Source of the DNA: Edolisoma coerulescens
Lineage: Eukaryota > Chordata > Aves > Passeriformes > Campephagidae
Direction of reading: 5' to 3'
Assembly (NCBI GenBank): GCA_013397115.1
Contig: VWZW01004706.1
Coordinates: forward strand, 104,661 to 168,660
Length of the DNA: 64,000 bases
The notes beneath the pieces were generated by a model, which saw only the letters and a program-made list of their open reading frames with translations, made no database searches and had not been told where the DNA came from. Each line of letters starts with the position of its first letter. Positions within the stretch are counted from its first letter, which is position 1. This document shows positions 12,836 to 24,535 of the stretch, in pieces. Both the position numbers and the translations under genes were made by a program.

Positions 12836-15800
12836 TCGTCCTTGAAGTGCAAATGCTCACTGCTCTGACCCTCAGTTTGTTTTCCACTCCTAAGTAATTT
12901 GAATTCTGTTCTAGTAATTTCTGCTTGGCTTCACAGTCAGACATCCACAACATCAGAATAAAGACCACCTAATGAAAAAATAAATGTTACAGAAATGGTA
13001 CTCTTTGGATTAATGTATTTGTCATGCTTTATTTCATATTTATTGCAGAGATTTTTTTACCCTCTTCTTAAGTTGATGGAAGAATCTTGCAGTGTTCAGG
13101 TAGAGAGTTCACAACCTAAGACGTGTACCTTTACTAGGATTATGCCTAAAAATAGACTACCAATAGTGTTAAATAGCCACAACTATGCTGGTACAATGCC
13201 TTGCCAGAAGTAATAGATGTCTGTTTAAGGGATTAGAACATTTAAATTTGAAGACAGACAGTAAGGAATGGGAACCATTTGCAATCAGCAATATGAAGGA
13301 AATTTCAAGGAACTAAAACAAGGGAACATACCAGAAGGCATGCAAGAACAAAAATTCAGCTAGCAAGGTTCCCACTAAAGCTATGTAATTTAATTTAAAG
13401 CTTTGAAGGATTTTCTGTCATACTTGGAAAGCTCAAGTAATTTATATCTTCTTATATTTCAGTTTAAAGACTTACAAGGGAATTTACAGACCTTTTGTGG
13501 TTTTGGTGGACTAATTCACTAGCCTGTTGCATCAGAGACACACAGCATTCTGCAAAATACGTTCAGGATGAATCAAAGCATTTACAGTTTCTAAATCGGA
13601 AACCATTTTTGGATGTTACAGACCTAGATATCCATTGCCATGAAATGTAAGAAAATTTCCTAGGAGACCACTATGGAAGACTTCAGAACCTCTGGATGTT
13701 TAGACACATTTTCTAATTCAGGAATGGTAAATGTCAGTAAAATTCTACATTTTCGTAATAGCTCTACATTCATTTTAACTGTGATCACATGTAGAACAAG
13801 TTCCAGCCCCTCCAAAAAGAAGATTGTACAGGGTTGTTTAGAAGGTGGAACAGGTGCTTTTGTAGAATTCATGACTCACAATTTATAAAGCCATATGGAA
13901 TATAGTAACTTAGATGTTTTGACTGTCTGAAAATTTTGTTTGAAAGGAACAGAGAGGTACCAATGAAATGACTGGCTGAAGTGGTGTACTTCTGTTGTAT
14001 ATCAGTGCTTTAGAATCAATCAGAACCAAAATAGTGGTCATGCTTTGAATGCATCTGTGTCTTCTTACAATGAATCCTTTTCTATTCCAGAGTCCTGGTA
14101 CCCCAGATATCCCCACTGCAGCTGTAATTTCACACTATGGCTGTGCTCTGAAACAAATGAAACATGTCCCTAAGTTACAGGAAAGCACATCATGCTGTAT
14201 GTTAGGGTGGTTCACAGACACAAAATATGGCAGTTCTTTGCAAGCCATCCAGTCATGCACAGGCATTGTAGGAGATCTCACAGCCTCCTACCCTCATCTG
14301 CCATACCCAAATTCCTGCACTTCTGGAATTACATGTCAGAAGGCTGCTTCCTAAGCTCTCTAACTTGTGTGACCCTCGGGGACTTGGTGTGTGTGTAACA
14401 GGGTTGCAATGTGGGAGATACACGAGGAGAAAGAACCCTGTGCAATATGGTTGCATATGCATCTGCTCATGGGCACAGTTTTACTCATGAGAAAATTTCC
14501 CAGCAGCAATACAGCACTTTTGGGAATGATCTGTCTAGCTTTTTACAAACAAATTCAAATTCCAAAGGCTCTGAGCTGTGTATATGTGTGCAGTGAGCAG
14601 GTTACAGTGGTTACACAGGCCAGTATCTATATGCTGTGTATCAAGATGCCCAGAAGATATCTGGGGTGCTGTGATGAAACCTTGCATGATTTGGAACCTC
14701 CTGCAGAAGGAATGAGGGATGCCCATGAGGACATGGAGTATGACAGTCCAGCTTTTAGTCTCGTCAGCCATAGAAACAGCAAAGGACACAACATGAAGAG
14801 TTCTCAGCACAGATTGTAATAAAATTTCTCATACCAGCTCTCACAGTGAAAAACACCCACTGAGGATGGCCAGCCAGGAACACATGTTCAGCCTGGCATG
14901 GGAACCAGTATCTGGTGGGTGTCTTGATGTAGACACCCATCTTAGTGGACTTTGGGGAGTAGAGCAGAATGAGAGAACATGCCTTGCTCCTTAACAAGCT
15001 CGCCCCTCTGCTCCTAAACAGATGGGAAATTGCAAGCTGTTCACAGGAAATAGCCTAATGCCTTGTTTCTGTGCAAAATAGCTGCCACTGTGTGTCACTC
15101 CTTTAGAGCAACAAATAATCTACTGTCATGGATTAATAACAGCTAAATGGTACACACACTCAGAGGAGTGCACTTGCTCTTAAGTAATAATGTGTCTTGC
15201 AACTCATGTATCCAGATATATCCAGAGGGGTGCCATAGGCTATCCACATCAGATCGGCAGTGCCATGGAAGCTGAAACACGGCTTTATGTTAAAGGATTA
15301 TCCCCACCTTCTTCACAAGTGGTCAGGACTGCATTGCATGCCCTTCAGTGCACTACCTTGCTTATGGAGTGCGTGCTCTGAACACTGGGACATGGCAGGA
15401 CAGGGCATTGTACTTGTGAGAAAAAGGGAACTCTGTTAACAACTGTTTCCAGGGTTAACTGGGACTTTGGACCTCTGCTGGAAGTCTCTCCACTGCCTGC
15501 CAGATATGAGCCTTACCAGAATAATGGCTATAGATAAGTCTGTCCAGCAGCATGCACCGAGATGATTCTCAGGTCAGTGAGCACAGCTCTCAGGCCAAGT
15601 GTTCCAGCTTCCCTCGTAGCATGCTGTGCTGGTTGACCTCTGAGCCCACCGCAGAAGCAGCAAGGCATAAAGTTGTTGCTCCAAAAAGACAGTTGTAATT
15701 CTGCTGTGCATTTTAAACTGGACCAACTCTCCAGGACTGTGTATTAAGTGAGATAACAGGGAGGTGCCTGTGATTAAATGTCTTGCACAGCAGAGGCAGG

Positions 15801-18800
15801 CAAGCTTCTCCCTGCCTGTATCTGCTAGAACAGTTTTCTGTTGCAGTCCAGCCTACAGATTTTGCAAAATTCTACAACGCATTAACATGGACCCAAACAT
15901 CAGAGTAGCCAGTGGTTGGCGTTGACTTTTCAAAAGGTGCTAGCTTCCATTAAGGTCTTCAGACCTTCAAGATCCCATATCTTTTTGTTAATGCCCATTG
16001 TTTCTGTTCCTGGGTGTGGGTTGGGTTGTTTTGGTTTTTTTTCATTTTGGTTTTCAGTTGTAAAAGGAATAAATACATCTATACTAGTACACATCTGAGC
16101 TAGAGAAAAGATGACAGCAAGTTTGCTCATCCAACTGGTGGCTCATGGATCAGTAGCTGTCAGTTCTGTAGGGCAGTGACTGTGCTGGGACATTGGAGAT
16201 CGTCCCCCCAAAGATGCTCTAGTTGTATATCAGGTCAGATAGTAACTGTTTATGCAAAGCCTTGAATTCAGTCCTTCTCATGTGTTGGCTTTTCTATGGC
16301 CACTTAATGTTACTAGTGTTGCTTTCCCTCTATGAAGACCACTACTGAGTGAGGGGAGATGAAGCTTGGCTATTGACCACATCCAGAAGTTGGGGAGTGA
16401 GGCAAAAATCAGTGTTCAAGGACATCCTCACTGCTTATCAGTATGAGGAAGGGTTTCATGATCCTCCTTTTGTGAGGTTAAACATAGCTTCTTGTAATAT
16501 ATGCTTTTCATTTGTTTTGGTCATCTTAAAAGCCATTCTTCATGACAGCTTCATTGTGAATTGTCCCGCTGTATTCAGTGGGGTGCAGTTTGTACCAACT
16601 CACTATACTATTGTCACTTCTTGCCCTGATCTTAACATAAACATTTGAAATAGGTAAATTAGAATGGGAATTTAGAGCAACTAGTTCCAAGGCAGGCATC
16701 TGTGTGAGGCTTATCTGGAGTTAGGTGAGAGAGATCCAGCCCTGCTTGACAGAACTGGGTTCCAGGTAAGCTCTGGAGAAATAACTTTGTGCTTTGCCAG
16801 TGACAATAATGCTTACCTACCTTTGTTTAGGAAATACTTACAAATTTCTCCTCCCCTGCAGTTTCTAACACATACAAATTGCAGCATTTTCTGACAAAAT
16901 TTGCTTTCATGAAAGAATTTCTCCTTTCTCCATAGCCATAATGAACTTGATTTTTTACTATTATTTTGCTATTACATTTTTGTCAGTTTCTATTCTTCTG
17001 TCCCTCAATGGCATCAAAGCACTGTAGGCAGGCAGGCTGCAAACACAGGAGTAAATGCTTGGCAGTGGACCTGTGGGAAGTGCAGGAGTCAATGCTCAGC
17101 AGGAAATAAATTAATAGTTTAAGCTACTTCAATGGTAACTCCATAAGCCTCAGCAACACAAATCTCTTGCTGCTGTGTATCCATAACCTTAGGTGACTTT
17201 GAGGACTAAACTCTGCAGTCTATGCCTTAGCTCATCTACACAGCATTGCAGTTTTATTGATGGCATTTCCTACTTCTGTCATCAACATACTCCAATACAT
17301 CTCCTTAATTATGTGCTTTGCGAAGATACTACTGTGTAACGCAACAATACAACTAACATCATTCCTGTTCCTCGCCTCCCTTATCATCTTAAAATTCATT
17401 TACCACCTTCACATATCTCTTCTACATTGTGTTTTGCTGCAATGCCTGCAAAAATTTGGAAACAGTCTGACTGTAAGTGAGCTCAGAACATCGCGTCGCA
17501 TGCCAACCTATATATTCTCTTTGTTTCCCTGTGCTCCTTCAAGTGGTGGCAACCATCTGCCTCCCCACAGAATGTTGGCTCTTTGGGGAAGGACTGCCTC
17601 TTCCTTCTATAATGGCACTGACAGTGGCACTACTATGGCACTGACAGTGCCCAGTCCTGTTACCCCAACAGAGCTGCTAGTTTAGTTACCTTTCTCTAAG
17701 CAAAATTACTTTTAGCTTAGCTCTAATTTTTGAGTAATGCTCATAATGACTTGAAAGGACTCGCTCTCAGATCTAATAACTGTTAAAGTCAAAAAGCCCA
17801 AGATTAGTCATACAGTTGCGTGTTGAGGAAGATTTGGTGCTTTGTTTTCTTTATATGGTTTATTTTATTGATTTGCCTGCAGTGACAGCACTTTATGTTT
17901 ACTCCTATCCTGCACAAAGGGGTGTAGTGGAAGCTGTGGGTAGGTTCAGAATTCTGCCCCATATTCCTGCAGCCTGGACTCTTTAAGAATGATGAATTTT
18001 GGAAAGTACTTCTTTAGGTAAATATCTGGATTGTTTTCAAAATTATGACTTCCAAATGTCATATTGTTCACCAGGTATAGAATGAAAATGGTATATGCTT
18101 TATGGGAAATCCTCCTTTAAAATTCTGTCCCTGTCTCAGTGTAAAGAGCCTTGAGTAAATCAAGCTTAATGGCCCTCAAAGCCAGCAGAGAGTCTTGCTT
18201 TAAACCAGTTTATTGTTCAGAAATGTGACTGCACGTAGGCAGTGCCCTGCAGTGTTCTGCCTGCAATCTGTACCCGTCAGGTAGGAGCAATAACTGTGAG
18301 ACATCAGCCCCAACCCCCTGAGCGTGTGGTGGGTCACAAAAAACTGATACCCATCAACACTCACATGTGCCACCTGCCTGAGGTGCCTTGGGGCTGCCAA
18401 GAGCCTCCTGTCTGCAGGTGTGCAGCTGCCTTCCCCTGGCAGTGAGGGCTGCTCACCCCAGCCACCCGAGGGGCAGCACTGTCCCCTCTTTGGTGTCACA
18501 TTCTTGCTCTCACGTTGTCAGTCTCGGGACCTTGTCCCAGCAAGGCCAGTAATGTGACTGTGGCGGGTTCCCTTAGGAATCGAGTGTGGCAGCAGGAGAA
18601 CCACCTGCCTTGCCCCAGCTTTTCCCACCATTTTTGGGGGTGTGTGGGGTGTGGCAGTCGGTGCCCACGGCAGCTCCAGCCAGCACGCACAGCTCAGCAA
18701 TACCAGTGTCACCAGCAGGAACCACACCAGCAGTTCGAGCATCTCCCAGCGGGGCTTGTGTCCTTTCTGCAGAGGTGACCTGGCTGCACTGGAGGGGAGC

Positions 18801-19349
18801 CCTGAGGGGGCTGCTCACCTGGGCACCTCTACCACCTCTTCCTTCCTGTGGTTTAACTCGTGCACCGGAGCTTGCCTCACTCCTCCCTCCCTCTGCTGCA
18901 GGATGGCTAAATTTTTTTCAGAAATAGATGTTAAAAAAAAAAAAAAAGGAAAGCAATGAGGGGAAAACAAAGCAGAGGTAGATGTAGACAATGGGCTCCT
19001 GTGTGTGCGGGAGTCAGGGCCTGCTAGCTTCCAGAGTCTCAAGTGCCATAGGCCATTGCTATTCCAGATTCCACAAGGGTCTCCAATGGGAAGAACTGAA
19101 GAACAGAAGAAAGCAGTATGGGATCCTCTCCTGAAGAGAAATTCCTGGTGCCAAAGCTGGTACAGAGGGAAATGTTGATGTAGCAGCCCTTTTGTGAGGA
19201 TAAAAATAAATATGCTAGGATGTGTGAAAATGAGCTGGTAAATAAGAACCATTGTATGGAACACAGGAAACAAAGAAAACTGGGAAGTTGAGCCTGATTT
19301 TAAGATAAAACATTTTTAAGGATCTGAAAGAGGATTCTTATGATGGGGG
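12836..19349. other. Non-coding sequence, nothing recognised
   Basis: About 6.5 kb. Open frames of 142 codons at 14391-14819 and 17257-17685 (plus strand) have no family resemblance or splice context. There is a small direct duplication at 17612-17649 and an A run at 18933-18947. The patch 18480-18930 is more GC-rich than its surroundings and open in several frames on both strands, which argues for composition rather than coding. Confidence 0.5.
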
Positions 19350-19407
19350 AATCATATAATCATTAAAGCTGGGAAAGACCTCTAAGATCATAAAGTCCAG
19401 CTGTCAA
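19350..19407 (-). repeat. CR1 LINE 3' tail, short fragment
   Basis: The plus strand reads 'aatcatataatcatt', then 'gctgggaaagacctctaaga' and 'aaagtccag'. This is the reversed end of a CR1 subfamily related to the copy at 49923. Confidence 0.75.
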
Positions 19408-20912
19408 GAGAAGCAGCTGCCTGTGAAAGAGAACCTAATGAAGTCTGGGGCACAGAGAGAAAGTGACAAGTCCATGAATGATACTGTCTAAATATTTGAG
19501 GCATTTGTCTGAGGGTGGTCAACAGCACAGGCTTCAAAATCTGCCAGAAGAGCAGGGGCCAGAGCCCCGTGTGCTATGCTTTCCCTGCACTGAGCTGATG
19601 TGGGTGGTGTTGTCATGAGAGTTCCTGCTCCACACTCTGGAGAGGCAGGGACATGATCACTGGCAGCACGGAAAACTCTCTGGGGACTGCCAATCAAGAC
19701 GGGCCTTTTAAGAGTGTGAAAAGAATTTATTTCTGTTGGTTGATTCCTGTTGCTTTTGGGGAAGCAGCCCTTGCTGGTCCCAAAGGCACTGGATTACAGC
19801 AAAGGAACTTGTAATTTCATTATTGATTTCTCCTCCTAATGGAAATAGAGCACAAGGTGGTGAATATTGACAGCTGAGTTCAAAGTATCCCTTATCTTTA
19901 ATATTAGGGAGGATGTCAGCATATCACTTGCATTCTTAGCTGTTTGATGCCTCCATCAAGCCGTGAAGGCAGTAGATGAATGAAGTGAGCAGTCTGCACA
20001 GCACGTGGGATCCCTGTGTTTGTGGCAAGAGAGGCCTCTGTGGTTTATTGTCCGGTCCCTGGCCCAGGAGGGACACGTTCATCTCTGCATCCTGGCAATC
20101 AGGACTCAATTCTCAGAGGCTTGGACTTCAACAGGAATGGAGGCAACCCCTTGTTTGATCAAAGTCCTCCTGAAACACCCTGGGACAGTTATTCTTTCAG
20201 AGTCCTTGGACACATAATTCAGATTTTGGTAACACCTGCAATTACAGAAAATATTCTACAATTCAGCTGTGTTGTTGCGCATGGCCAAGAGATCCTTTTT
20301 AAAGACAGCTATGTCAGCCAAAGCATATTCTTTCCTTTCCCTTTTATTTTCCACACAAAGAAACTTGTTTGGAAAGCTCTCCTTTTCTGAACACCTTGTC
20401 ACTGGAATCTCACTGCCCTTCTCCAGACGGGAAGAGTTACACACAAAATGGCAGAAATTTTGCAGCTCCTGAAACTCTGATACTTCGCTAAGGAGGTTTT
20501 TCTTTGAATGTAGGCAAGGCTGGAAATTTAAAGAAAAATCTCAATGCTCTGTGTATTTCCAGAAAAAAAGCGGACTCTGCCACTTTATCCTTGTCCTGCT
20601 CTGGGCAGCACAGGCCCTCTCCTGATTGTTTGGGAAAGCTGGCATGGGGCATACAGTGAGAAACAAGAAAAAGTCTCTGACTTTTCATACTATCGGTTTT
20701 CACCCCAAACCTGCATTTGGGTAGGTACTGATAGGCTTCCTGTTAAATTCAGTCAGCTCCCAATTTTCTGTTGATTGCTTCCTGTTAAAACATTGTTTCC
20801 TTTAGCTAAGGGACACAGCATGGAAGGTTTAGCATGGGGTCACTGTGAAAATTGCATATTATAAAGAAAAAAGAACCAGCAGATTGGCAGGTTCCCAGTC
20901 TCTTTGCTTTTA
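19408..20912. other. Non-coding sequence, nothing recognised
   Basis: No repeat or exon identified. The open frame 20016-20390 (124 codons) overlaps two others in the remaining frames and looks like chance. Confidence 0.5.
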
Positions 20913-21072
20913 GTGCCCAGAGAAGTTGTGGAAATATTCAATGCCAAGTAGGATGGGGCTTGGAACAACCTGGTCCAGTGGAAGGTGTCCCTGCCTGTGG
21001 CAGGGAGTTGGAACTAGATGACCCTCAAAGGCCTTTTCCAACCTAAACCATCTGTGATGATTCAATGATAAT
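20913..21072 (+). repeat. CR1 LINE 3' end, plus strand
   Basis: A sense-strand CR1 tail: 'gtgcccagagaagttgtgga', 'ggatggggcttggaacaacc', 'ggtccagtggaaggtgtccc', 'gttggaactagatgaccctc', 'ccttttccaacctaaacc', ending 'gatgattcaatgataatga', a decayed ATTCTATG repeat tail. Part of the usual sequence between the first two blocks is missing. Confidence 0.92.
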
Positions 21073-22189
21073 GATTTAGATTGATGCTAAAGGATGAGTT
21101 CAACTCAAATTATCTTTTTTTTTGAATGAGACATAGCTCTGTTGATGCCAGTGGGGTTGGTATTCTACAAACATGGTGCAGTGAAAGGAAAATGAGAACT
21201 GCCCACTGTGTGCTATGTAAGCCAGAGCCTTGGAATAAAACAGAAGCATTCCTTTTTGTAACATTAATTAGGCATCTGCTGAAGGAAGATGAGGAAGTGG
21301 TATCATTGTGGAATACCTGTGGAATACCTGGAATAGAGTATTTCTCCAAGTAGAATCGTGTTTCTGCTCTTTTACAGCAGGAATATTTCTCAGAGATCTT
21401 TAAGCTGCCATAGCAGAGACTACAGGGATGCAAGTCAGCACTGATCTCTGGAACACTTGTCATGAAAACTGGCGTGGGCTCAATGTTCACACTGGTGCTA
21501 TCCTGACTTACAGCCCCTGAAGATTCTTACCCTGCATGTTTAGAAGTAGGACTGCAACTGGAGTCAAATTCTGCCTTGCTATCTATGTGCAAGGTTGCAG
21601 ATATTGAAAATGGAAAAAAAGAGCTCTCTTAGCACGGTCTATCAATGGACACAACTAAAAGTTGGAGAAATTAATTTTGTAGATTATATTTTACCACCAT
21701 TTCTCACATAGTGTGCTATATGACTGCAGGAATAGAACTGAATTCAAGCTCACTACAGTGAAAAGAGATCACAGTTAACAGAAAGTAGTAGTAACAGTAA
21801 ATATCAGATTAGGTATTTTTAGTTTTAAAGATCTAGCAGTAGAAGAACGTAAAAGACCATGCATAATGCTGAATAAATGGGAATGCTATCAGAAAAGACA
21901 GCACTTACTTTTAAATGTGCCTCCAAATAGCCCTGTTATATTAGCACATCCTTTCAACACGGGTCATGGTTGCATTAAGCTTCCTAGCCAGTCAGGTCAT
22001 CCTGTGGGTATAAATATATGCTTTAAGTTATTTAAACACCATCCAATCCTATTTGCATTGTCATTCTGCGACACAAAATGCTATAATGACCTCCTTTTCC
22101 TATGTCCAGTACTATCTATAAAGCAGGCTTAGGTCCTTTTCTTATTAAGGAGGTCAGCTCTCTTAATGAGCTTTAGGCATTCCCAGAGA
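21073..22189. other. Non-coding sequence upstream of the candidate promoter
   Basis: AT-rich DNA with no recognised repeat. An open frame starting at 22166 runs rightwards into the candidate first exon (see the gene candidate at 22537). Confidence 0.45.
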
Positions 22190-22309
22190 GTTTTCCAATA
22201 TTGCAAGACATACCTGGCCCCAGGCGGGACGGCTGCAGCCCTGCCAGCACCCAAGCGGGGCAGACAGATCCCATGTGACAGGTTATGCAACGGAGCGGGG
22301 CTTTATATG
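22190..22309 (+). promoter_or_regulatory. Candidate TATA-type promoter of the small gene
   Basis: A locally GC-rich patch in AT-rich surroundings ends in a TATA-like box, TTTATATG (22302-22309). Upstream are an E-box-like CATGTGAC (about 22273) and a C/EBP- or PAR-bZIP-like TTATGCAAC (about 22283). A start site would be expected near 22330-22336, about 25 nt before a good splice donor. The motif reading is by eye; the link to transcription is inference. Confidence 0.45.
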
Positions 22310-22329
22310 CCCCGGGACACAGAGCATGG

Positions 22330-22356
22330 AAAGGGCTCGAGGGAAAAGAGCATCAG
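22330..22356 (+). other. Candidate short 5' exon of the small gene
   Basis: From the expected start site to a strong donor (CAG|GTGAGC, GT at 22357-22358). It includes an ATG (22326-22328 region) whose frame meets a stop soon after splicing, so if used it would be a very short upstream frame. The true 5' end is unknown; transcription could begin further upstream. Confidence 0.35.
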
Positions 22357-22536
22357 GTGAGCAAGAGATAGGTGCATACTGTGTTTCTTGGGATGCTTTT
22401 GGCACTGTAGCAAACTGCATTAGGCTTCATCTTACATTTCATTAAGAGGTCAACTTGTAAAACATCCCTGGGGTTTAGTAATGTTTTGTGTGTTTCAGAA
22501 TCGTAGGGGCTGAAATTCTACGAAGACTCAGAAATC

Positions 22537-24535
22537 ATGGTTGTTTCTCTCTGGAGAATGACACCTGGCTATATAAGGTTGCTGCAGGTATGAACTTTTT
22601 CTTTTCTGCTTTTAATTAATCTTAAAAATACCTGTATTTCTCTTGATCAGGTTGATTTTATTTCAAATTATTGCATGAGAAACCCAAGGGAACACTGGTT
22701 TCTTGTGGGTTAACTCACATAACAACTCAAATAATTAATCCTCTGCTGAAAATCAAATGAATTATGATATTTCTTGATAATTGGTATCATGCTGGAATAC
22801 CAAATGCAGAATATTTGGAAGGAGTTAATTCTTCTGCAGTGCTTAAACAGAAACTGCTTCTCCATAATTTTCTCTTGCAATGGCTTTGTGTGTTTGGGGC
22901 AGTGGGAAAATGCTAATGGAAAGAAAGATACAACTCAGCTGATCCATCAGTGAAACACTTCAGCCAGCCTCTGCGGCCATGACAAGGAAACCTCAATCAG
23001 TATTGACCTCTGGAATATTGGAAAATCAGACTGTCAATTATTATATGAAGAAAACAAATAAAAGCATGTATAGAAAATGTTTTAAATCAGCTGAATAATT
23101 GAGACTAAAGCAGCTATAAATATATATACATATATATACACCCAAGTAAAACATCTTCCTTATTGTATTCCATATTTTGATATTTACAGAGTATCCATCC
23201 TTTCTCTGTAAAATGTCACAGCTCTTAGCACTGTGATCTGTATCCAGAATCATAGACTGTAGTAGCTGAGAGGGGATAGTTGAGTAGTTGAGAGGCTGAG
23301 CTAAATATGCTGGTTTTCAGTCCCAGCCATGAATTTCTTTCACACCTCCCTGCATATCTTTTGATATCACCTTACATAGTAATTCTGTTTGCAATTTCTT
23401 TTGTCTTTATTTATTTTGCTATGAAGTAGCCACAGTCAGACACATTTATTAAGGTCCGAGTGCTCAGCTCTAATTCTTTAAGCTCAATAAAAAACCTAGA
23501 ATCTGGAAGTGAAAAAGAGGCTCCTTGGAATCTGTTGCTCCTGTCAGAGATGCCATGCATTTTCATCCATGAATTGCAAGGGAAAGCATTTTAAAAAAAA
23601 GTCATTATTTGAGGCCTAGTAATTATTTCACTTAAAGAAACCAAATGCAGTAACTAGAAAGACACATGCTATGTTTTAACTCAAAGTGCCAATTTGTATA
23701 GGAATTTTTGTTTTGCTCTCTAGGGACTCCATGCAACCCTGTTTCTGCCTCTCGGTCAGTGTAACTTATGGACTAGGGAAGCAACAGTAACTTAATTTCT
23801 TTTCTGATGGTTATTCAGATAGTAAATAAATAATTCTTATCTTTACTTTGCTTGACATTTCCTGCTTCTTCATTGGACTTGACAAAGTGACTGTGTTAAA
23901 ACTTGTCTGCTTGGTCTAGTACTACCTGTGGAGGTCATAAAGGATGTTAGTGATCCCTTCTAGCCTTGCTTTCCTGAATTAATATCTAACATTCAAGGGA
24001 GCATCCTGTGTTAGTAGCTAATCTGTGGGAAGGAGGAGATCTTTGTTCTTTACAGAATAAGAAAGTTCTTTCTCCTTTATGCCTATGCCTCCACACTTGA
24101 TTCAGCTCTTCCTCTCAGGCAGCCGGAGGGAACCCCATTAAAGTCACCAAAATCAATGAGTAGCAATTGAAAGGAAAATCATATCAGAAATGTGTTCCAT
24201 CTTTTACAAACTGATAAAAAGGGGGGCCTTCCAAAACGTGCAGTAGATTGTGTGAAATGCTTTTCAGCAGAAAGCAGACTCATACCCTGTTAAATGGCAC
24301 GGAGAAAAGTGCTTTGTAGGTTCCAAAGACCTTCTTTTGTGTTGCACTGAGCTGAATCAGCTTGTAACTTGCCCTGTTTCTCCCTCAGACTCAGGCTGCA
24401 GCAAAGATCGTTACCAACCCGTCAGACTCAGCGCTGCAGCGGGCAGCATTGCTCCTGGGAGTGTTCGGGATCAGCATATCCAGCTACAGCACACACCAGC
24501 TAACTCAGACAAAGAGATTCCCCTTGACCACTTAG
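22537..24535 (+). CDS. Candidate spliced small protein, 65 aa, possible membrane or mitochondrial
   Basis: Not a gene I recognise. Exon 2 is 22499-22587: acceptor 'gtgtgtttcag' before it, donor CAG|GTATGA after it. Its ATG at 22537 gives 17 codons (MVVSLWRMTPGYIRLLQ) in phase 0. Exon 3 starts at 24389 after a good tract, 'ccctgtttctccctcag', and stays in phase 0 for 48 codons to TAG at 24533-24535. Introns are 142 and 1801 bp. The first 28 residues carry three basic and no acidic residues, compatible with a mitochondrial presequence. A short hydrophobic stretch follows (about residues 36-50, AALLLGVFGISISSY), then a basic tail (TKRFP). A second reading frame is also open through the same exons, so the frame choice is not secure. 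No AATAAA lies close downstream. It could also be a lncRNA or chance. Confidence 0.4.

Noticed and set aside
14391..14819. 142-codon plus frame
   Set aside because: No family resemblance and no supporting splice sites or promoter; antisense and alternate frames are open too.
17257..17685. 142-codon hydrophobic plus frame, considered as a nuclear mitochondrial insertion or membrane protein
   Set aside because: Hydrophobic residues come from the pyrimidine-rich sequence; I could not match it to any mitochondrial gene order or protein.
23240..23300. 'aatcatagactgtagtagctgag' as another CR1 tail
   Set aside because: Only about ten bases fit the CR1 end and the following blocks do not match.
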